DNA of 64,000 nt, taken from assembly GCA_946478845.1 (NCBI GenBank), contig CAMLDI010000011.1, positions 1-64,000 of the forward strand. Reading direction: 5' to 3'. The notes under the pieces are model-generated. The model was not told where the DNA came from. It did not search any database and saw only the letters and a program-made list of their open reading frames with translations. This document shows positions 15,220-26,038 of the stretch, in pieces. A program made the position numbers and the translations under genes. This stretch comes from an uncultured Paenibacillaceae bacterium (lineage in GTDB: Bacteria; Bacillota; Bacilli; Aneurinibacillales; Aneurinibacillaceae). Position 1 is the stretch's first letter. Each line of letters starts with the position of its first letter.

Positions 15220-15993
15220 GTGCTTTTTGATACACATGCTCACTTAAATGATGAGAAGTACGTTGAGGATCAAGAGGAAACCATTGACCGGGCGCGAAAA
15301 AACGGAGTCTCCTATATTTGCAACATTGGTTATAACAGAGAAACCATAGAATCCACATTGGAACTAGCTAGGCGGTATGATTTTATTTATGCCGCTATTG
15401 GCTGGCATCCTCAAGAAGCCATTTATATGAAGGATGGGGATATTCAGTGGTTGGAAGACTTAGCGCGCAATGAAAAAAAGGTTGTTGCCATTGGGGAAAT
15501 AGGCCTGGATTATTATTGGGATACCTCCCCAAAAGATGTGCAACATGAGGTATTCCGCCAACAAATCCGTATGGCAAAAGGGTTAAAATTGCCCATTATT
15601 ATTCACGATCGGGAAGCCCATCAAGATATATTAACGATTTTAAGGGAAGAAAAAGCCGAGGAAGTTGGCGGCATTATGCATTGTTTCTCAGGAAGTGTGG
15701 AAATGGCGAAAGAATGCTTAGATTTAAATTTTTATATTTCCCTTGCCGGGCCTGTTACTTTTAAAAATGCCCATAAACCAAAAGAAGTAGCTAAAGCTGT
15801 TCCTTTAGACCGATTATTAATTGAAACGGATTGCCCATATCTTACACCCCACCCATTTCGTGGTAAGAGAAACGAGAGTGGATATGTACGGTATATAGCA
15901 GAAGAAGTTGCTTCTTTAAAAGAAATTTCTTTCGAAAAATTAGCTGAAATTACGACAAAAAATGCTAAACGTATTTTCCAAATAACGGAATAA
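15220..15993 (+). CDS. TatD family metal-dependent DNase (YabD)
   Basis: The 257-residue amidohydrolase-fold protein has DTHAHLND (metal His pair) at residues 4-11, AIGEIGLDYYW (metal Glu), HDREAH, HCFSGS and LIETDCPYLTPHP. The family has Mg-dependent DNase activity. The start is GTG 15220, with AAAGGAGGGG ending 5 nt before; an ATG at 15202 would put that site inside the gene. It is downstream of metS, as in B. subtilis. Confidence 0.92.
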   Translation: MLFDTHAHLNDEKYVEDQEETIDRARKNGVSYICNIGYNRETIESTLELARRYDFIYAAIGWHPQEAIYMKDGDIQWLEDLARNEKKVVAIGEIGLDYYWDTSPKDVQHEVFRQQIRMAKGLKLPIIIHDREAHQDILTILREEKAEEVGGIMHCFSGSVEMAKECLDLNFYISLAGPVTFKNAHKPKEVAKAVPLDRLLIETDCPYLTPHPFRGKRNESGYVRYIAEEVASLKEISFEKLAEITTKNAKRIFQITE

Positions 15994-16108
15994 AGCCTTT
16001 GTGAAAAAAACCGCAAACCTCCTTTATTTTCAACGGTTGGGAGCCATAATAAGACAATTGTCCATTTATATCTTACGAAATTTGTCGATTTTTATGGAAG
16101 TTAATGGT

Positions 16109-16137
16109 TTGACAAACTTTTTTAAGTAGTCTACAAT
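16109..16137 (+). promoter_or_regulatory. Sigma-A promoter of the yabE homologue
   Basis: A perfect TTGACA, 17 nt, TACAAT, 24 bases before the start codon. Confidence 0.85.
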
Positions 16138-16161
16138 GACTCTCAACCAAAGGAGGCGATT

Positions 16162-17052
16162 ATGAGACGAACTAGAGTTAAGAAATGGGGATATTGGAGG
16201 CGAAGAACAAATCTGCTCGTTGCATCTTTTTTAGTTGTTTTAGCAACAGGTTTATCGTTACTCACGACGAATTATGTAAGTGCACATAAGACAGTTACCA
16301 TAGAAATGGGAGGAACGACGAAAAACTTCGTAACCTTAAAAAAACGAGTAATGGATATCCTTTATGAGCAGGGAATAAAATTGGGTCCAGATGATATCGT
16401 AGAACCTTCTTTAACAACTGAGTTAAGTGGTGATGCGAAAATTCAAATTATTCAAGTTAAAAGGGAAATAGTGACCCAAGAGAAAACAATAGCCTTCAAT
16501 ATAATTACGCAGAAGAATCACGCAATGTTAGAAGGTACTAAGAAAGTAATGACAGAAGGAAAACCTGGTAAAGTGCTCGAGGTATATGAAGTGCTTTATA
16601 AAGATGGGAAAGAAACTTCAAGAAATCTAGTACGTTCCCAGGTGTTACAACAAAAATCGGATAAAGTTGTAGCAGTTGGAGACAAGCGTATGCTTGCATC
16701 ACGTGGTTCGTCTAAGTCAGTATCTGTAGCGGGTGGACGATATCGTTTTACTCCACGTAAAACTTTAAATGTTACTTTGACCGCTTACTCCGCTGCCAAC
16801 TCTAAGTACAATGGGATTACATACACCGGTGTTAGAGCCACCGAAGGAAGAACAGTTGCAGTTGACCCCAGAGTTGTACCATTAGGTTGGTGGGTTTATA
16901 TTGAAGGGTACGGTTTTCGGAAAGCTGAAGATACTGGCGGAGCAATCAAAGGAAATCGAATGGATATCTTTTTCGAATCTAACCAAGTAGCCAAGCAATT
17001 CGGCATAAAGAAAAGAGTTGTGTATGTAGTCGGTCCAAATCGACCATATTAA
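16162..17052 (+). CDS. yabE: YabE-like cell-wall protein (DUF348, G5, 3D domains)
   Basis: The 296-residue protein has an Arg-rich N-terminus and one membrane segment/signal (about 18-40). One DUF348 ubiquitin-like repeat (about 44-85), a G5 domain (about 98-175) and a C-terminal 3D (Asp-Asp-Asp) barrel (about 200-293) follow, with LTAYSAANSKYNG, VAVDPRVVPLG, EDTGGAIKGNRMDIFF. The 3D domain resembles MltA-type lytic transglycosylases, so it probably remodels peptidoglycan. B. subtilis YabE has more DUF348 repeats, so this is a short form. AAAGGAGG precedes the ATG. Confidence 0.9.
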   Translation: MRRTRVKKWGYWRRRTNLLVASFLVVLATGLSLLTTNYVSAHKTVTIEMGGTTKNFVTLKKRVMDILYEQGIKLGPDDIVEPSLTTELSGDAKIQIIQVKREIVTQEKTIAFNIITQKNHAMLEGTKKVMTEGKPGKVLEVYEVLYKDGKETSRNLVRSQVLQQKSDKVVAVGDKRMLASRGSSKSVSVAGGRYRFTPRKTLNVTLTAYSAANSKYNGITYTGVRATEGRTVAVDPRVVPLGWWVYIEGYGFRKAEDTGGAIKGNRMDIFFESNQVAKQFGIKKRVVYVVGPNRPY

Positions 17053-17066
17053 TCAGTAAGAAATGG

Positions 17067-17096
17067 ACAGGGAGGAGATTTTCTTCCCTGTTTTTA
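17067..17096 (+). terminator. Rho-independent terminator after yabE
   Basis: ACAGGGA/TCCCTGT arms with an 11-nt loop are followed by TTTTTATT. Confidence 0.8.
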
Positions 17097-17185
17097 TTAT
17101 GTCCAAAATGTTACTTTTATATATACAACCATTGTAAAGTTTTGCATTCTTAAGATTTAATTATAACGGAAGGAAGTTACACGGC

Positions 17186-18603
<1,418 letters not shown>

Positions 18604-18604
18604 G

Positions 18605-18633
18605 AACCCCTTTTCCCCCCTGGGCATATGATA
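18605..18633 (+). promoter_or_regulatory. Candidate sigma-K promoter of yabG
   Basis: AACC (18605-18608), 16 nt, CATATGATA (18625-18633) matches mACm-N16-CATAnnnTA at all defined positions. yabG is a sigma-K gene in B. subtilis. Confidence 0.65.
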
Positions 18634-18656
18634 AAAGTGCGAGAGGGGGTTTTTTT
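18616..18656 (+). terminator. Terminator after rsmA that contains the yabG ribosome binding site
   Basis: CCCCCT/AGGGGG arms are separated by 22 nt and followed by seven Ts. The 3' arm AGGGGG is also the ribosome binding site 7 nt before the yabG ATG. A transcript from the sigma-K promoter starts after the 5' arm, so it would have an open binding site (inference). Confidence 0.55.
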
Positions 18657-19523
18657 ATGTCTGAGGAACCACTGCAAGTGGGGGATATTGTAGTGCGGAA
18701 ATCTTATCGAGAAGATTTACTGTTCCGGATCGTTGAGATTGATGAAAACAGGAAGTCTGTTTTATTACGGGGAATTGAGTTTCGGTTATGTGCAGATGCC
18801 CCTATAGAAGATGTAATTAAATTAGATGCGGAAGAAGCAAAAAGGCGTTTAAAAAAAAATGAAACCAGAGAATTAGAATCATTGCGTTTAATTTTTCAAG
18901 ACCGGGATGTCATCCAGGAAAAAAACATATGGAAAATGATAAACCATACAAAAGATGTGGGGGGTTCCTTTGAATGGCCGGGAAAAGTCCTTCATCTTGA
19001 TGGAGATGCAAAGTACTTAGAGAAATGCATGACCTTTTATAAAGAATTAAAAATACCAGTAGATGGTTATCATCTGGCGGAATCAGAGTTTCCTGAAAAA
19101 ATACTGCCTTTATTAAATAAACATCTCCCGGATATTCTTGTGATTACAGGCCATGATGCTTTACAGGTAAAGAGGGGCCCTACTAATGATATAAACAGCT
19201 ATCGCAATTCTAAATATTTTATTCAAGCGGTGGAAAAGGCCCGAACCTTTGAATTAGGGAAAGATAATTTGGTTATTTTTGCCGGGGCATGCCAATCATA
19301 TTTTGAAGCCATTATTGCTGCAGGAGCAAACTTCGCAAGTTCTCCTAAACGAATTAACATACATACCCTTGATCCTGTTTATGTTGTAGAAAAGATTGCT
19401 TATACCCCAATTATGCAATCCGTTAATGTATTCGAAATGATTAAAAATACCATCACAGGCATTGATGGAATTGGGGGTTTAGAAACCAGAGGATGCTTTA
19501 GAATAGGGCTTCCCAAATTATAA
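18657..19523 (+). CDS. yabG: Sporulation-specific protease YabG
   Basis: The 288-residue peptidase family U57 protein starts with VGDIVVRKSY and has VITGHDAL and FAGACQSYFEA (probable catalytic His and Cys). B. subtilis YabG processes spore coat proteins SpoIVA, YeeK and others in the mother cell and prepares the coat for cross-linking. The ATG at 18657 was preferred over upstream in-frame starts because of AGGGGG 7 nt before and the matching length. Confidence 0.93.
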   Translation: MSEEPLQVGDIVVRKSYREDLLFRIVEIDENRKSVLLRGIEFRLCADAPIEDVIKLDAEEAKRRLKKNETRELESLRLIFQDRDVIQEKNIWKMINHTKDVGGSFEWPGKVLHLDGDAKYLEKCMTFYKELKIPVDGYHLAESEFPEKILPLLNKHLPDILVITGHDALQVKRGPTNDINSYRNSKYFIQAVEKARTFELGKDNLVIFAGACQSYFEAIIAAGANFASSPKRINIHTLDPVYVVEKIAYTPIMQSVNVFEMIKNTITGIDGIGGLETRGCFRIGLPKL

Positions 19524-19566
19524 CACCTCACTATTCGACAAAACTCCCCTTTCCATTTAAAAAATA

Positions 19567-19596
19567 TTGACATAATCCCACAAAAGTTGCTATAAT
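19567..19596 (+). promoter_or_regulatory. veg promoter, distal (sigma-A)
   Basis: TTGACA, 18 nt, TATAAT. It is the first of two tandem near-consensus promoters, as known for B. subtilis veg. Confidence 0.8.
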
Positions 19597-19607
19597 AATC
19601 GCTTTAT

Positions 19608-19636
19608 TTGACATAATAAAGGAAGGATGGTATACT
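19608..19636 (+). promoter_or_regulatory. veg promoter, proximal (sigma-A)
   Basis: TTGACA, 17 nt, TATACT, ending 22 bases before the veg ATG. Confidence 0.85.
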
Positions 19637-19658
19637 ATTGCATAGTGAGGTGGTCTGA

Positions 19659-19934
19659 ATGGCGAGAAATGCGCTAAAAAGCATCAAACGCAGTCTGGAT
19701 AGCCATATCGGGGAGCGTATCGTACTAAGAGCGAATGGTGGTCGAAGAAAGACCGTAGAACGTTCTGGAGTGCTAGAAGAAACGTATCCCTCTGTTTTTA
19801 TTGTACGGTTAGATGAGGACAAGCATACCTTCGAGAGAGTTTCTTACAGTTATGCTGACATCTTAACGGAAACAGTTGAATTGACTGTATGTCGGAGAGA
19901 TGAAGAAAATATACGGATTGCTTTTGAACAGTAG
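19659..19934 (+). CDS. veg: Veg protein
   Basis: The 91-residue basic protein (DUF1021) has [20 protein letters not shown] and [11 protein letters not shown], almost the B. subtilis Veg sequence. Veg is abundant and promotes biofilm formation by interfering with SinR, and it also affects germination. AGTGAGGTGG lies 5-12 nt before the ATG. It is driven by the strong tandem promoters. Confidence 0.95.
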   Translation: MARNALKSIKRSLDSHIGERIVLRANGGRRKTVERSGVLEETYPSVFIVRLDEDKHTFERVSYSYADILTETVELTVCRRDEENIRIAFEQ

Positions 19935-19954
19935 GATGAAACCCTGCTGTTTTT
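19927..19954 (+). terminator. Terminator after veg
   Basis: AACAG...CTGTT arms with AGG/CCT pairing inside are followed by TTTTAATTT; it overlaps the veg stop codon. Confidence 0.6.
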
Positions 19955-19982
19955 AATTTATTTAGGATGTTTGTGCATACTA
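19954..19982 (+). promoter_or_regulatory. Candidate sigma-G promoter of sspF
   Basis: CATACTA at 19976-19982 is a perfect sigma-G -10. TAATT 17 nt upstream is only a partial -35. sspF is a sigma-G gene in B. subtilis. Confidence 0.5.
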
Positions 19983-20020
19983 ATGGAACCGGGAACTTAA
20001 AGGAGGCTGTTTTTACGTCA

Positions 20021-20203
20021 ATGACTAGACGAAGGGGTATCATGTCTGAAGAGCTTAAAATGGAGCTTGCAAAAGACCTTGGGTTTTATGAAACAGTCCA
20101 AAAAGAAGGATGGGGCGGAATTACAACACGTGATGCTGGTAATATGGTTAAACGCGCTATTCAACTTGCGGAAGAATCCCTTGCTAGACAGAATCCACAA
20201 TAA
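20021..20203 (+). CDS. sspF: Small acid-soluble spore protein SspF
   Basis: The 60-residue protein starts [22 protein letters not shown] and continues [21 protein letters not shown], matching B. subtilis SspF over its length. It is a minor alpha/beta-type DNA-binding spore protein. The AGGAGG at 20001 is 14 nt from this ATG, which is long; no closer in-frame start exists. It lies between veg and ispE, as in B. subtilis. Confidence 0.93.
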   Translation: MTRRRGIMSEELKMELAKDLGFYETVQKEGWGGITTRDAGNMVKRAIQLAEESLARQNPQ

Positions 20204-20217
20204 AAATTCCCGGAATA

Positions 20218-20248
20218 GGGTCAGGACTTGGTCCTGCCCTTTTTTTTA
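20218..20248 (+). terminator. Rho-independent terminator after sspF
   Basis: GGGTCAGGAC/GTCCTGCCC arms with one bulge and loop TTG are followed by eight or more Ts. Confidence 0.88.
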
Positions 20249-20304
20249 TATGTAGGAACGATTATACTTTCATTAGTAAAGTACATGTGAAAAAGGTGAA
20301 AGCA

Positions 20305-21165
20305 TTGCGAGTTACGTTAAAAGCTCCGGCTAAAATTAATTTAACATTAGATGTATTATCCAAAAGACCAGATGGATATCACGAAATTGAGATGGTGATG
20401 ACTACTGTAGATTTAGCAGATCGGATTAGCATCACTTCATTAGAGGGAGATCGAATTATAATTGATTGCCCAACAGCCTACGTGCCATTAGATGAAAGAA
20501 ATCATGCCTATCAGGCAGCGAAAGCTGTAAAAGAAAAGTTTGGGATTTCCCGGGGAGTACATATTCAAATAGAGAAAAATATTCCGATCGCTGCTGGTCT
20601 GGCAGGAGGAAGCAGTGATGCAGCTGCAACGATTAAGGCTCTAAATCATTTGTGGGATTTGCATATGAATGTAGAGGAAATGGCAGAGTTAGGTGCCCAA
20701 GTGGGTTCTGATGTATCTTTTTGTGTTTATGGTGGGACAGCTATAGCGAGAGGCAGAGGAGAAATCATTAAGCCTATTGCCCCTCCGCCTTCCTGTTGGG
20801 TTGTTTTAGCCAAGCCTCCCATTGGAGTTTCCACTGCAGATGTATATGGCGCTTTAAATGTTGGGAAATTAGGGCCAGGCAAAACCGGGGATATGGTTTC
20901 AGCCATTGAACATAAAGATTTTAGAGAAGTTTGCTTAAACTTAAGCAACCATTTGGAGAGTGTGACTCTGAACCTTTACCCGGAAGTGAAACGAATCAAG
21001 GAAACCATGAAACGTTCTGGAGCAGAAGGTGTGTTAATGTCAGGGAGCGGACCCACTGTTTTTGCTCTAACGGAAAAGGAATCAAAAGTGAATCGGATTT
21101 ACAATGGACTCCGTGGTTTTTGCAAAGAAGTGTATGCTGTAAGGTTATTGGGGGAAAATTTGTAG
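20305..21165 (+). CDS. ispE: 4-diphosphocytidyl-2-C-methyl-D-erythritol kinase
   Basis: The 286-residue GHMP kinase has [20 protein letters not shown] at the N-terminus, [17 protein letters not shown] (ATP loop, about 93-109) and [12 protein letters not shown]. It catalyses the fourth step of the MEP isoprenoid pathway. TTG 20305 was preferred: AAAGGTGAA lies just upstream and the resulting N-terminus aligns with B. subtilis IspE. GTG 20287 would add six residues. Confidence 0.95.
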   Translation: MRVTLKAPAKINLTLDVLSKRPDGYHEIEMVMTTVDLADRISITSLEGDRIIIDCPTAYVPLDERNHAYQAAKAVKEKFGISRGVHIQIEKNIPIAAGLAGGSSDAAATIKALNHLWDLHMNVEEMAELGAQVGSDVSFCVYGGTAIARGRGEIIKPIAPPPSCWVVLAKPPIGVSTADVYGALNVGKLGPGKTGDMVSAIEHKDFREVCLNLSNHLESVTLNLYPEVKRIKETMKRSGAEGVLMSGSGPTVFALTEKESKVNRIYNGLRGFCKEVYAVRLLGENL

Positions 21166-21170
21166 GATAC

Positions 21171-21200
21171 TTGAAAAAATCCGTACAAAAGTGGTATATT
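21171..21200 (+). promoter_or_regulatory. purR promoter with a PurBox-like site
   Basis: TTGAAA, 18 nt, TATATT. Between the two elements AAATCCGTACAAA resembles the PurBox AWWWCCGAACWWT with two differences, compatible with autoregulation as known in B. subtilis. Confidence 0.55.
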
Positions 21201-21237
21201 CACTAATAATATTCGTCTTTCTTTACGGAGGAAACCA

Positions 21238-22074
21238 ATGAAAAAATTGCGAAGAAGTGCAAGATTGGTTGATATGACACAACATTTATTAGCTAGCCCC
21301 CATAAACTTATTCCTCTGACATTTTTTGCTGATCAGTACGGTGCGGCAAAATCTTCAATTAGTGAAGATCTTTCTATTATTAAGGAGCTATTTGAAGGTG
21401 AGGGTGTAGGCCTGTTGAAAACCATTGCTGGAGCAGCTGGTGGAGTTAAATTTATTCCCACTATTTCTATAGATAAGGCAAAACTTTTTATAGATGAATT
21501 ACGCCAGCAAATTCAAGGTTCGGAACGATTGTTGCCTGGTGGATATTTATTTCTTGCTGATTTACTGGGAAATCCAGAATATTTGAGTAAGATTGGGAAA
21601 ATATTTGCTACTATTTTTGCTGATTCTGGAGCAGACATCGTTATGACAGTGGAATCTAAAGGGATTCCTTTAGCCTATGCTACCGCCCATTTTTTAAATG
21701 TTCCTGTTGTGGTGGTTCGCCGTTACAGTAAAGTAACCGATGGTTCTGTTGTTAGCATTAATTATGTGTCAGGGTCAAGCAAGCGGATTCAGACCATGTC
21801 ACTGGTGCGACGGAGTATGCCGGAGAGTTCCCGCGTCATTATTATTGATGATTTTATGAAGGCTGGGGGAACCGCACGGGGAATGATGGATTTATTAGGG
21901 GAATTTAAGTCAGAAGTTGTAGGAATCGGAGTATTAGTAGATACAGGATACGAAGAAGAACGTTTAGTAGATGATTATGTTTCATTGCTTCGTATCAATG
22001 AAATGAATGTTCGGGAAAAAGATATTACTTTAGAATTAGGCAGTTACTTCAATAAAGGAGTTGCATTAAGATGA
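21238..22074 (+). CDS. purR: Purine operon repressor PurR
   Basis: The 278-residue protein has an N-terminal winged helix (about 1-74) with [16 protein letters not shown], then a phosphoribosyltransferase-like domain with the PRPP loop [14 protein letters not shown] (about 201-214). It represses purine synthesis genes; PRPP (and, in recent work, ppGpp) binds the effector site. Its end overlaps the start of ridA by 4 nt. Confidence 0.96.
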   Translation: MKKLRRSARLVDMTQHLLASPHKLIPLTFFADQYGAAKSSISEDLSIIKELFEGEGVGLLKTIAGAAGGVKFIPTISIDKAKLFIDELRQQIQGSERLLPGGYLFLADLLGNPEYLSKIGKIFATIFADSGADIVMTVESKGIPLAYATAHFLNVPVVVVRRYSKVTDGSVVSINYVSGSSKRIQTMSLVRRSMPESSRVIIIDDFMKAGGTARGMMDLLGEFKSEVVGIGVLVDTGYEEERLVDDYVSLLRINEMNVREKDITLELGSYFNKGVALR

Positions 22075-22448
22075 TGGAAAGAATCGATACGAAACAGGCA
22101 CCAGCCGCTATTGGCCCTTATTCACAGGCGATTCAAGCGGGACCTTTTTTATATACTTCTGGCCAAATTCCGTTAACACCTGAAGGAGAAATGCTCTCAG
22201 GAGATATCGTTAAAGAAACCCATCAGGTTTTTGCCAATTTAAAAGCCATTCTTGAAGAGGCGGGATTATCCTTCCAGGATGTAGTGAAAACAACTGTATT
22301 TGTTGCAGATATTCAAAACTTTGCTGTAATTAATGAAATTTATGGCAGTTATTTTGGGGAACATCGCCCTGCCCGTTCTTTGGTTGAAGTAGCTCAGTTG
22401 CCAAAAGGGGCTTCTTTGGAAGTTGAATTAGTAGCATACAAAGGATAA
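22071..22448 (+). CDS. ridA: RidA family 2-iminobutanoate/2-iminopropanoate deaminase (YabJ)
   Basis: The 125-residue protein has [28 protein letters not shown], and the C-terminal [16 protein letters not shown] with the conserved Arg and Glu residues of active RidA. It hydrolyses reactive imines. It starts ATGATG overlapping the purR stop, as in B. subtilis, where yabJ also affects purine regulation. Confidence 0.95.
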   Translation: MMERIDTKQAPAAIGPYSQAIQAGPFLYTSGQIPLTPEGEMLSGDIVKETHQVFANLKAILEEAGLSFQDVVKTTVFVADIQNFAVINEIYGSYFGEHRPARSLVEVAQLPKGASLEVELVAYKG

Positions 22449-22493
22449 AGGAAAAGATTAGAAAAAAATTATACTTTTTTTCTGACAAATAGA

Positions 22494-22520
22494 AGGATTT
22501 CACCCCCCTTTGTTGAAATT
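22494..22520 (+). promoter_or_regulatory. Sigma-H promoter of spoVG
   Basis: AGGATTT, 14 nt, GAAATT matches the arrangement of the B. subtilis spoVG promoter, and an AT-rich tract lies upstream where AbrB binds in B. subtilis. Confidence 0.7.
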
Positions 22521-22565
22521 ACAGTTACATGCTAGTGATAACTGGAAAAAGAGGGGTGAGCATAC

Positions 22566-22859
22566 ATGGAAGTGACAGACGTGAGACTCCGCCGGGTTAA
22601 CACGGATGGACGAATGAAAGCCATTTGTTCTATTACTATAGACAATGAATTTGTTGTTCATGATATCCGTGTTATTGATGGCAACAATGGAATGTTTGTA
22701 GCTATGCCAAGTAAGCGTACGCCTGAAGGAGAATTCCGCGATATCGCGCATCCAATCTCCTCGGCTACACGTGAAAAAATTCAAGCAGCAGTACTTGCTG
22801 AGTATGATCGCGTGGGCGAAGCCGAAGCGCAACAAGAACTGGTGGAAGAAGGAGCCTAG
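22566..22859 (+). CDS. spoVG: Septation/regulatory protein SpoVG
   Basis: The 97-residue protein starts [12 protein letters not shown], with [23 protein letters not shown] core and [20 protein letters not shown], the SpoVG signature. It is a small nucleic-acid-binding regulator needed for cortex formation and asymmetric septation control. Confidence 0.97.
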   Translation: MEVTDVRLRRVNTDGRMKAICSITIDNEFVVHDIRVIDGNNGMFVAMPSKRTPEGEFRDIAHPISSATREKIQAAVLAEYDRVGEAEAQQELVEEGA

Positions 22860-22871
22860 TTCTAATTTTTC

Positions 22872-22899
22872 AAGAGGCCTATTATAAGGGCCTCTTTTT
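22872..22899 (+). terminator. Rho-independent terminator after spoVG
   Basis: AAGAGGCC/GGCCTCTT arms with a 9-nt loop, then TTTTC. Confidence 0.88.
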
Positions 22900-22920
22900 C
22901 TTGTATTTAATGAGGACATC

Positions 22921-22949
22921 TTGAAATCTAGTACTATTTAAGATATAGT
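22921..22949 (+). promoter_or_regulatory. Sigma-A promoter of glmU
   Basis: TTGAAA, 17 nt, TATAGT, 41 bases before the start codon. Confidence 0.7.
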
Positions 22950-22990
22950 CAGTGTGGAACTTATCGTACTTTTTTGGAGGTTAGACAACC

Positions 22991-24358
22991 ATGTCAGATC
23001 GTTATGCGATTGTTCTGGCGGCAGGCCAGGGCACGCGGATGAAATCCAAGTTATATAAAGTATTGCATCGAGTTTGCGGAAAACCGATGGTACAACACGT
23101 TGTGGACAACCTTAAACGTTTACAAGCAGATCGAATCCTAGTTGTCGTTGGTCATGGTGCGGAAAAAGTTAAACAACAATTAGGTTCAGACATTGAATAT
23201 GCTATGCAAGAACAACAGTTAGGTACAGCTCATGCTGTCCTGCAAGCAGCCCCTTACCTTCAAGGGAAAGAGGGTACAACCCTTGTTCTTTCAGGTGATG
23301 AACCCCTTATTAGTGTAGAAACTTTAGAATCGTTAATTAAGGTTCATGAAGAGAAGAAAGCTGCTGTCACCATTTTAACGAGAATTATGGACAATCCTAC
23401 AGGATATGGACGGATTCTTCGTGGGTCTGATGGTTCTGTCCAACGAATTGTAGAACAAAAAGATGCTACGGAAGAAGAAAAACAAATTAAAGAGATTAAT
23501 ACAGGAACCTATTGTTTCGATAATAAGAAGTTATTTGAATCCCTGCAATTAGTGAAAAATGATAATGCTCAGGGTGAATATTACTTAACTGATGTGATTG
23601 AAATATTAAAAGGAATGGATGAAACGATTGCCGCTTCCATTACTGATGAGGAAACAGTAGGTGTGAATGACCGAATTGCCCTTGCTAAGGCAGAGAAGTT
23701 AATGCAGGAAAAAATTCTGCTCGAACATATGAGACAAGGGGTAACGATTATTGATCCTGGCAGTACTTATATAGAAACAGATGTAATTATTGGAAGGGAC
23801 ACCATTATTTATCCGGGCACAATGATTGGCGCTGGATGTAAAATAGGAGAAGATTGTTTAATTGGACCTCATACACAAATCACACGTTGTGAGGTGGGTA
23901 ATGGTGTAACCCTTAAACACTCTGTATTAACAGACTCATGTGTAGCTGATGAAGCAACGGTAGGCCCTTTTGCTTATATTCGCCCGGGTTCCCATATTGG
24001 TGAGGGAGTGAAAATCGGGGATTTTGTGGAAATTAAAAACACAACTCTGGCTAAGGGCAGCAAAGTATCCCATCTTACATACTTAGGGGATGCTGAAGTA
24101 GGTGAAGGAGTTAACGTTGGTTGTGGTGCCGTAACCGTTAACTATGACGGAGAAAAGAAATTTAAAACCATTATACAAAATCGGGCCTTTATCGGTTGCA
24201 ATGTGAATCTTGTTGCTCCAGTTACTGTTGGTGAAGGCGCTTATGTAGCTGCTGGTTCAACCATTACAAAAGATGTTCCAGGAGAATCTTTAGCCATTGC
24301 TAGAGAACGCCAGGTGAATAAAGAAAACTATGTTAAAAAAATGAAAAAGAAATTATAA
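22991..24358 (+). CDS. glmU: Bifunctional UDP-GlcNAc pyrophosphorylase/GlcN-1-P acetyltransferase
   Basis: The 455-residue protein has an N-terminal nucleotidyltransferase domain ([18 protein letters not shown] at about 9-26, QLGTAHAV) and a C-terminal left-handed beta-helix acetyltransferase (about 250-440, [22 protein letters not shown]). It makes UDP-GlcNAc for wall synthesis. TTTGGAGG precedes the ATG. It is co-transcribed with prs. Confidence 0.97.
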   Translation: MSDRYAIVLAAGQGTRMKSKLYKVLHRVCGKPMVQHVVDNLKRLQADRILVVVGHGAEKVKQQLGSDIEYAMQEQQLGTAHAVLQAAPYLQGKEGTTLVLSGDEPLISVETLESLIKVHEEKKAAVTILTRIMDNPTGYGRILRGSDGSVQRIVEQKDATEEEKQIKEINTGTYCFDNKKLFESLQLVKNDNAQGEYYLTDVIEILKGMDETIAASITDEETVGVNDRIALAKAEKLMQEKILLEHMRQGVTIIDPGSTYIETDVIIGRDTIIYPGTMIGAGCKIGEDCLIGPHTQITRCEVGNGVTLKHSVLTDSCVADEATVGPFAYIRPGSHIGEGVKIGDFVEIKNTTLAKGSKVSHLTYLGDAEVGEGVNVGCGAVTVNYDGEKKFKTIIQNRAFIGCNVNLVAPVTVGEGAYVAAGSTITKDVPGESLAIARERQVNKENYVKKMKKKL

Positions 24359-24380
24359 GGTTGGAGGTTATTTTTAAGTC

Positions 24381-25331
24381 ATGGCGAATTATCGCGACCC
24401 CAAGTTAAAGGTGTTTACCTGTAATGCCAATCCTGTTTTAGCAAGAGATATTGTAGATCATATTGGTTTGCCTCTTGGCAATGCTCAAGTTGTCCATTTT
24501 AGCGATGGAGAAGTTCAAATTAAATTAAATGAAAGTGTCCGTGGGGCCGATGTTTTCGTTATTCAGTCTACTTGTGCTCCTGTTAACGAAAATTTAATGG
24601 AATTATTAGTAATGGTGGATGCATTAAAACGTGCTTCCGCAAAAAGCATTAATGTGGTTCTTCCTTACTACGGATATGCTCGCCAGGACAGAAAAGCTCG
24701 TGCCCGTGATCCTATTACCGCAAAATTAGTCGCGAATTTAATTGAAGTAGCGGGTGCTCATCGGGTAATTACGATGGACCTCCATGCAACCCAAATTCAA
24801 GGATTTTTTGATATTCCTGTTGATCATCTTCTTGGGATTCCAATTCTTGCGAAATATTTCATAAATAAAGAACTCGAAGACGTGGTTGTTGTATCTCCTG
24901 ACCATGGCGGGGTAACCCGTGCCCGGAGATTGGCTGAACGTTTAGAAGCGCCAATTGCAATTATTGATAAACGCCGTCCAGAACCTAACGTTGCTGAAGT
25001 TATGAATATTGTTGGGAATGTAGAAGGCAAGACATGTATTTTAATCGATGATATAATTGATACAGCCGGTACAATTACGTTAGCTGCAGATGCTCTTGTA
25101 AAAGTTGGGGCAAAAGAAGTATATGCATGTTGTACACATCCTGTTCTTTCAGGCCCTGCAATTGAACGAATTTCAAATTCAAGTATTAAAGAACTTGTCA
25201 TTACAGATACGATTCCTATAAGTGACGTAAAACATATTCCTCAAATTAAAATTCTCTCTGTAGCACCAATTATTGGCGAAGCCATTATTCGTGTTCACGA
25301 AGAATTATCTGTAAGTAAACTCTTTGATTAG
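24381..25331 (+). CDS. prs: Ribose-phosphate pyrophosphokinase
   Basis: The 316-residue class I PRPP synthase has [38 protein letters not shown] and the PRPP loop [10 protein letters not shown]. It supplies PRPP to purine, pyrimidine, NAD and amino acid synthesis. In B. subtilis ctc follows; here a terminator and pth follow. Confidence 0.97.
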   Translation: MANYRDPKLKVFTCNANPVLARDIVDHIGLPLGNAQVVHFSDGEVQIKLNESVRGADVFVIQSTCAPVNENLMELLVMVDALKRASAKSINVVLPYYGYARQDRKARARDPITAKLVANLIEVAGAHRVITMDLHATQIQGFFDIPVDHLLGIPILAKYFINKELEDVVVVSPDHGGVTRARRLAERLEAPIAIIDKRRPEPNVAEVMNIVGNVEGKTCILIDDIIDTAGTITLAADALVKVGAKEVYACCTHPVLSGPAIERISNSSIKELVITDTIPISDVKHIPQIKILSVAPIIGEAIIRVHEELSVSKLFD

Positions 25332-25340
25332 GACACTACT

Positions 25341-25366
25341 AAGCGTAACCATTGGTTACGCTTTTT
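25341..25366 (+). terminator. Rho-independent terminator after prs
   Basis: AAGCGTAACC/GGTTACGCTT with loop ATT, then TTTT. Confidence 0.9.
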
Positions 25367-25397
25367 AATTCATATAGACGTAGAAAGGAAGAAATGT

Positions 25398-25961
25398 ATG
25401 AAAGTGATTGTTGGCCTGGGGAATCCAGGGCGAGAATATAGGAAAACCCGCCATAATGTGGGGTTCTGGGCCTTAGACCGTTTGACTGAAGAGTTAGGGA
25501 TTGAATTAAAAGAGAGTAAATTTAAAGGATTAATTGGCGAAGGCCGTGTGGGACAGGAAAAAGTTATTCTTGTTAAACCATTGACATATATGAATTTATC
25601 AGGAGAATGTGTTAGTCCGTTACTTCATTTTTATAAAGTTGAACCTAAAGAGAATCTTGTAGTTATTTTTGATGATATGGATTTACCCTGTGGAAAACTT
25701 AGATTAAGAGAAAAAGGAAGTTCTGGAGGCCATAATGGAATGAAATCTATTATTGCTCACTTAAATACAGAACAATTTAAGAGAATCAAAATTGGGATAG
25801 ACCGCCCTCAACCGGGAAGGAAAGTGCCGGATTACGTATTAAGCCCCTTTTCTAAAGAGCAGGAAGCAGATGTCCTTGTCGCAGTAGACCGTGCAGTGGA
25901 AGCAGTAAAGGAATGGTTTGGTAAGCCATTTTCTAATGTAATGAACCATTTTAATCAGTAA
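25398..25961 (+). CDS. pth: Peptidyl-tRNA hydrolase
   Basis: The 187-residue enzyme has VGLGNPGREYRKTRHNVGF (with the catalytic His at about 20), KPLTYMNLSG, FDDMDLP and GSSGGHNGMKSI. It releases stalled peptidyl-tRNAs. It corresponds to spoVC of B. subtilis. AGGAAG precedes the ATG. Confidence 0.97.
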   Translation: MKVIVGLGNPGREYRKTRHNVGFWALDRLTEELGIELKESKFKGLIGEGRVGQEKVILVKPLTYMNLSGECVSPLLHFYKVEPKENLVVIFDDMDLPCGKLRLREKGSSGGHNGMKSIIAHLNTEQFKRIKIGIDRPQPGRKVPDYVLSPFSKEQEADVLVAVDRAVEAVKEWFGKPFSNVMNHFNQ

Positions 25962-25974
25962 TGAATAAAAAAAA

Positions 25975-26004
25975 GTATGGCATTCTTTCCTTGTGGGAAT
26001 AATG
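25975..26004 (+). promoter_or_regulatory. Sigma-F promoter of fin
   Basis: GTATG, exactly 15 nt, GGGAATAATG. The -10 fits GGnrAnAnTR fully; the -35 has one mismatch to GYWTA. fin is a sigma-F gene in B. subtilis. Confidence 0.7.
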
Positions 26005-26038
26005 AAAGAGACATATTCCTGAATGAGGAGGCATAACA

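Noticed and set aside
15994..16161. Possible riboswitch ahead of yabE
   Set aside because: Some cell-wall hydrolase genes carry c-di-AMP riboswitches, but the promoter ends only 24 bases before the start codon, leaving no room for one.
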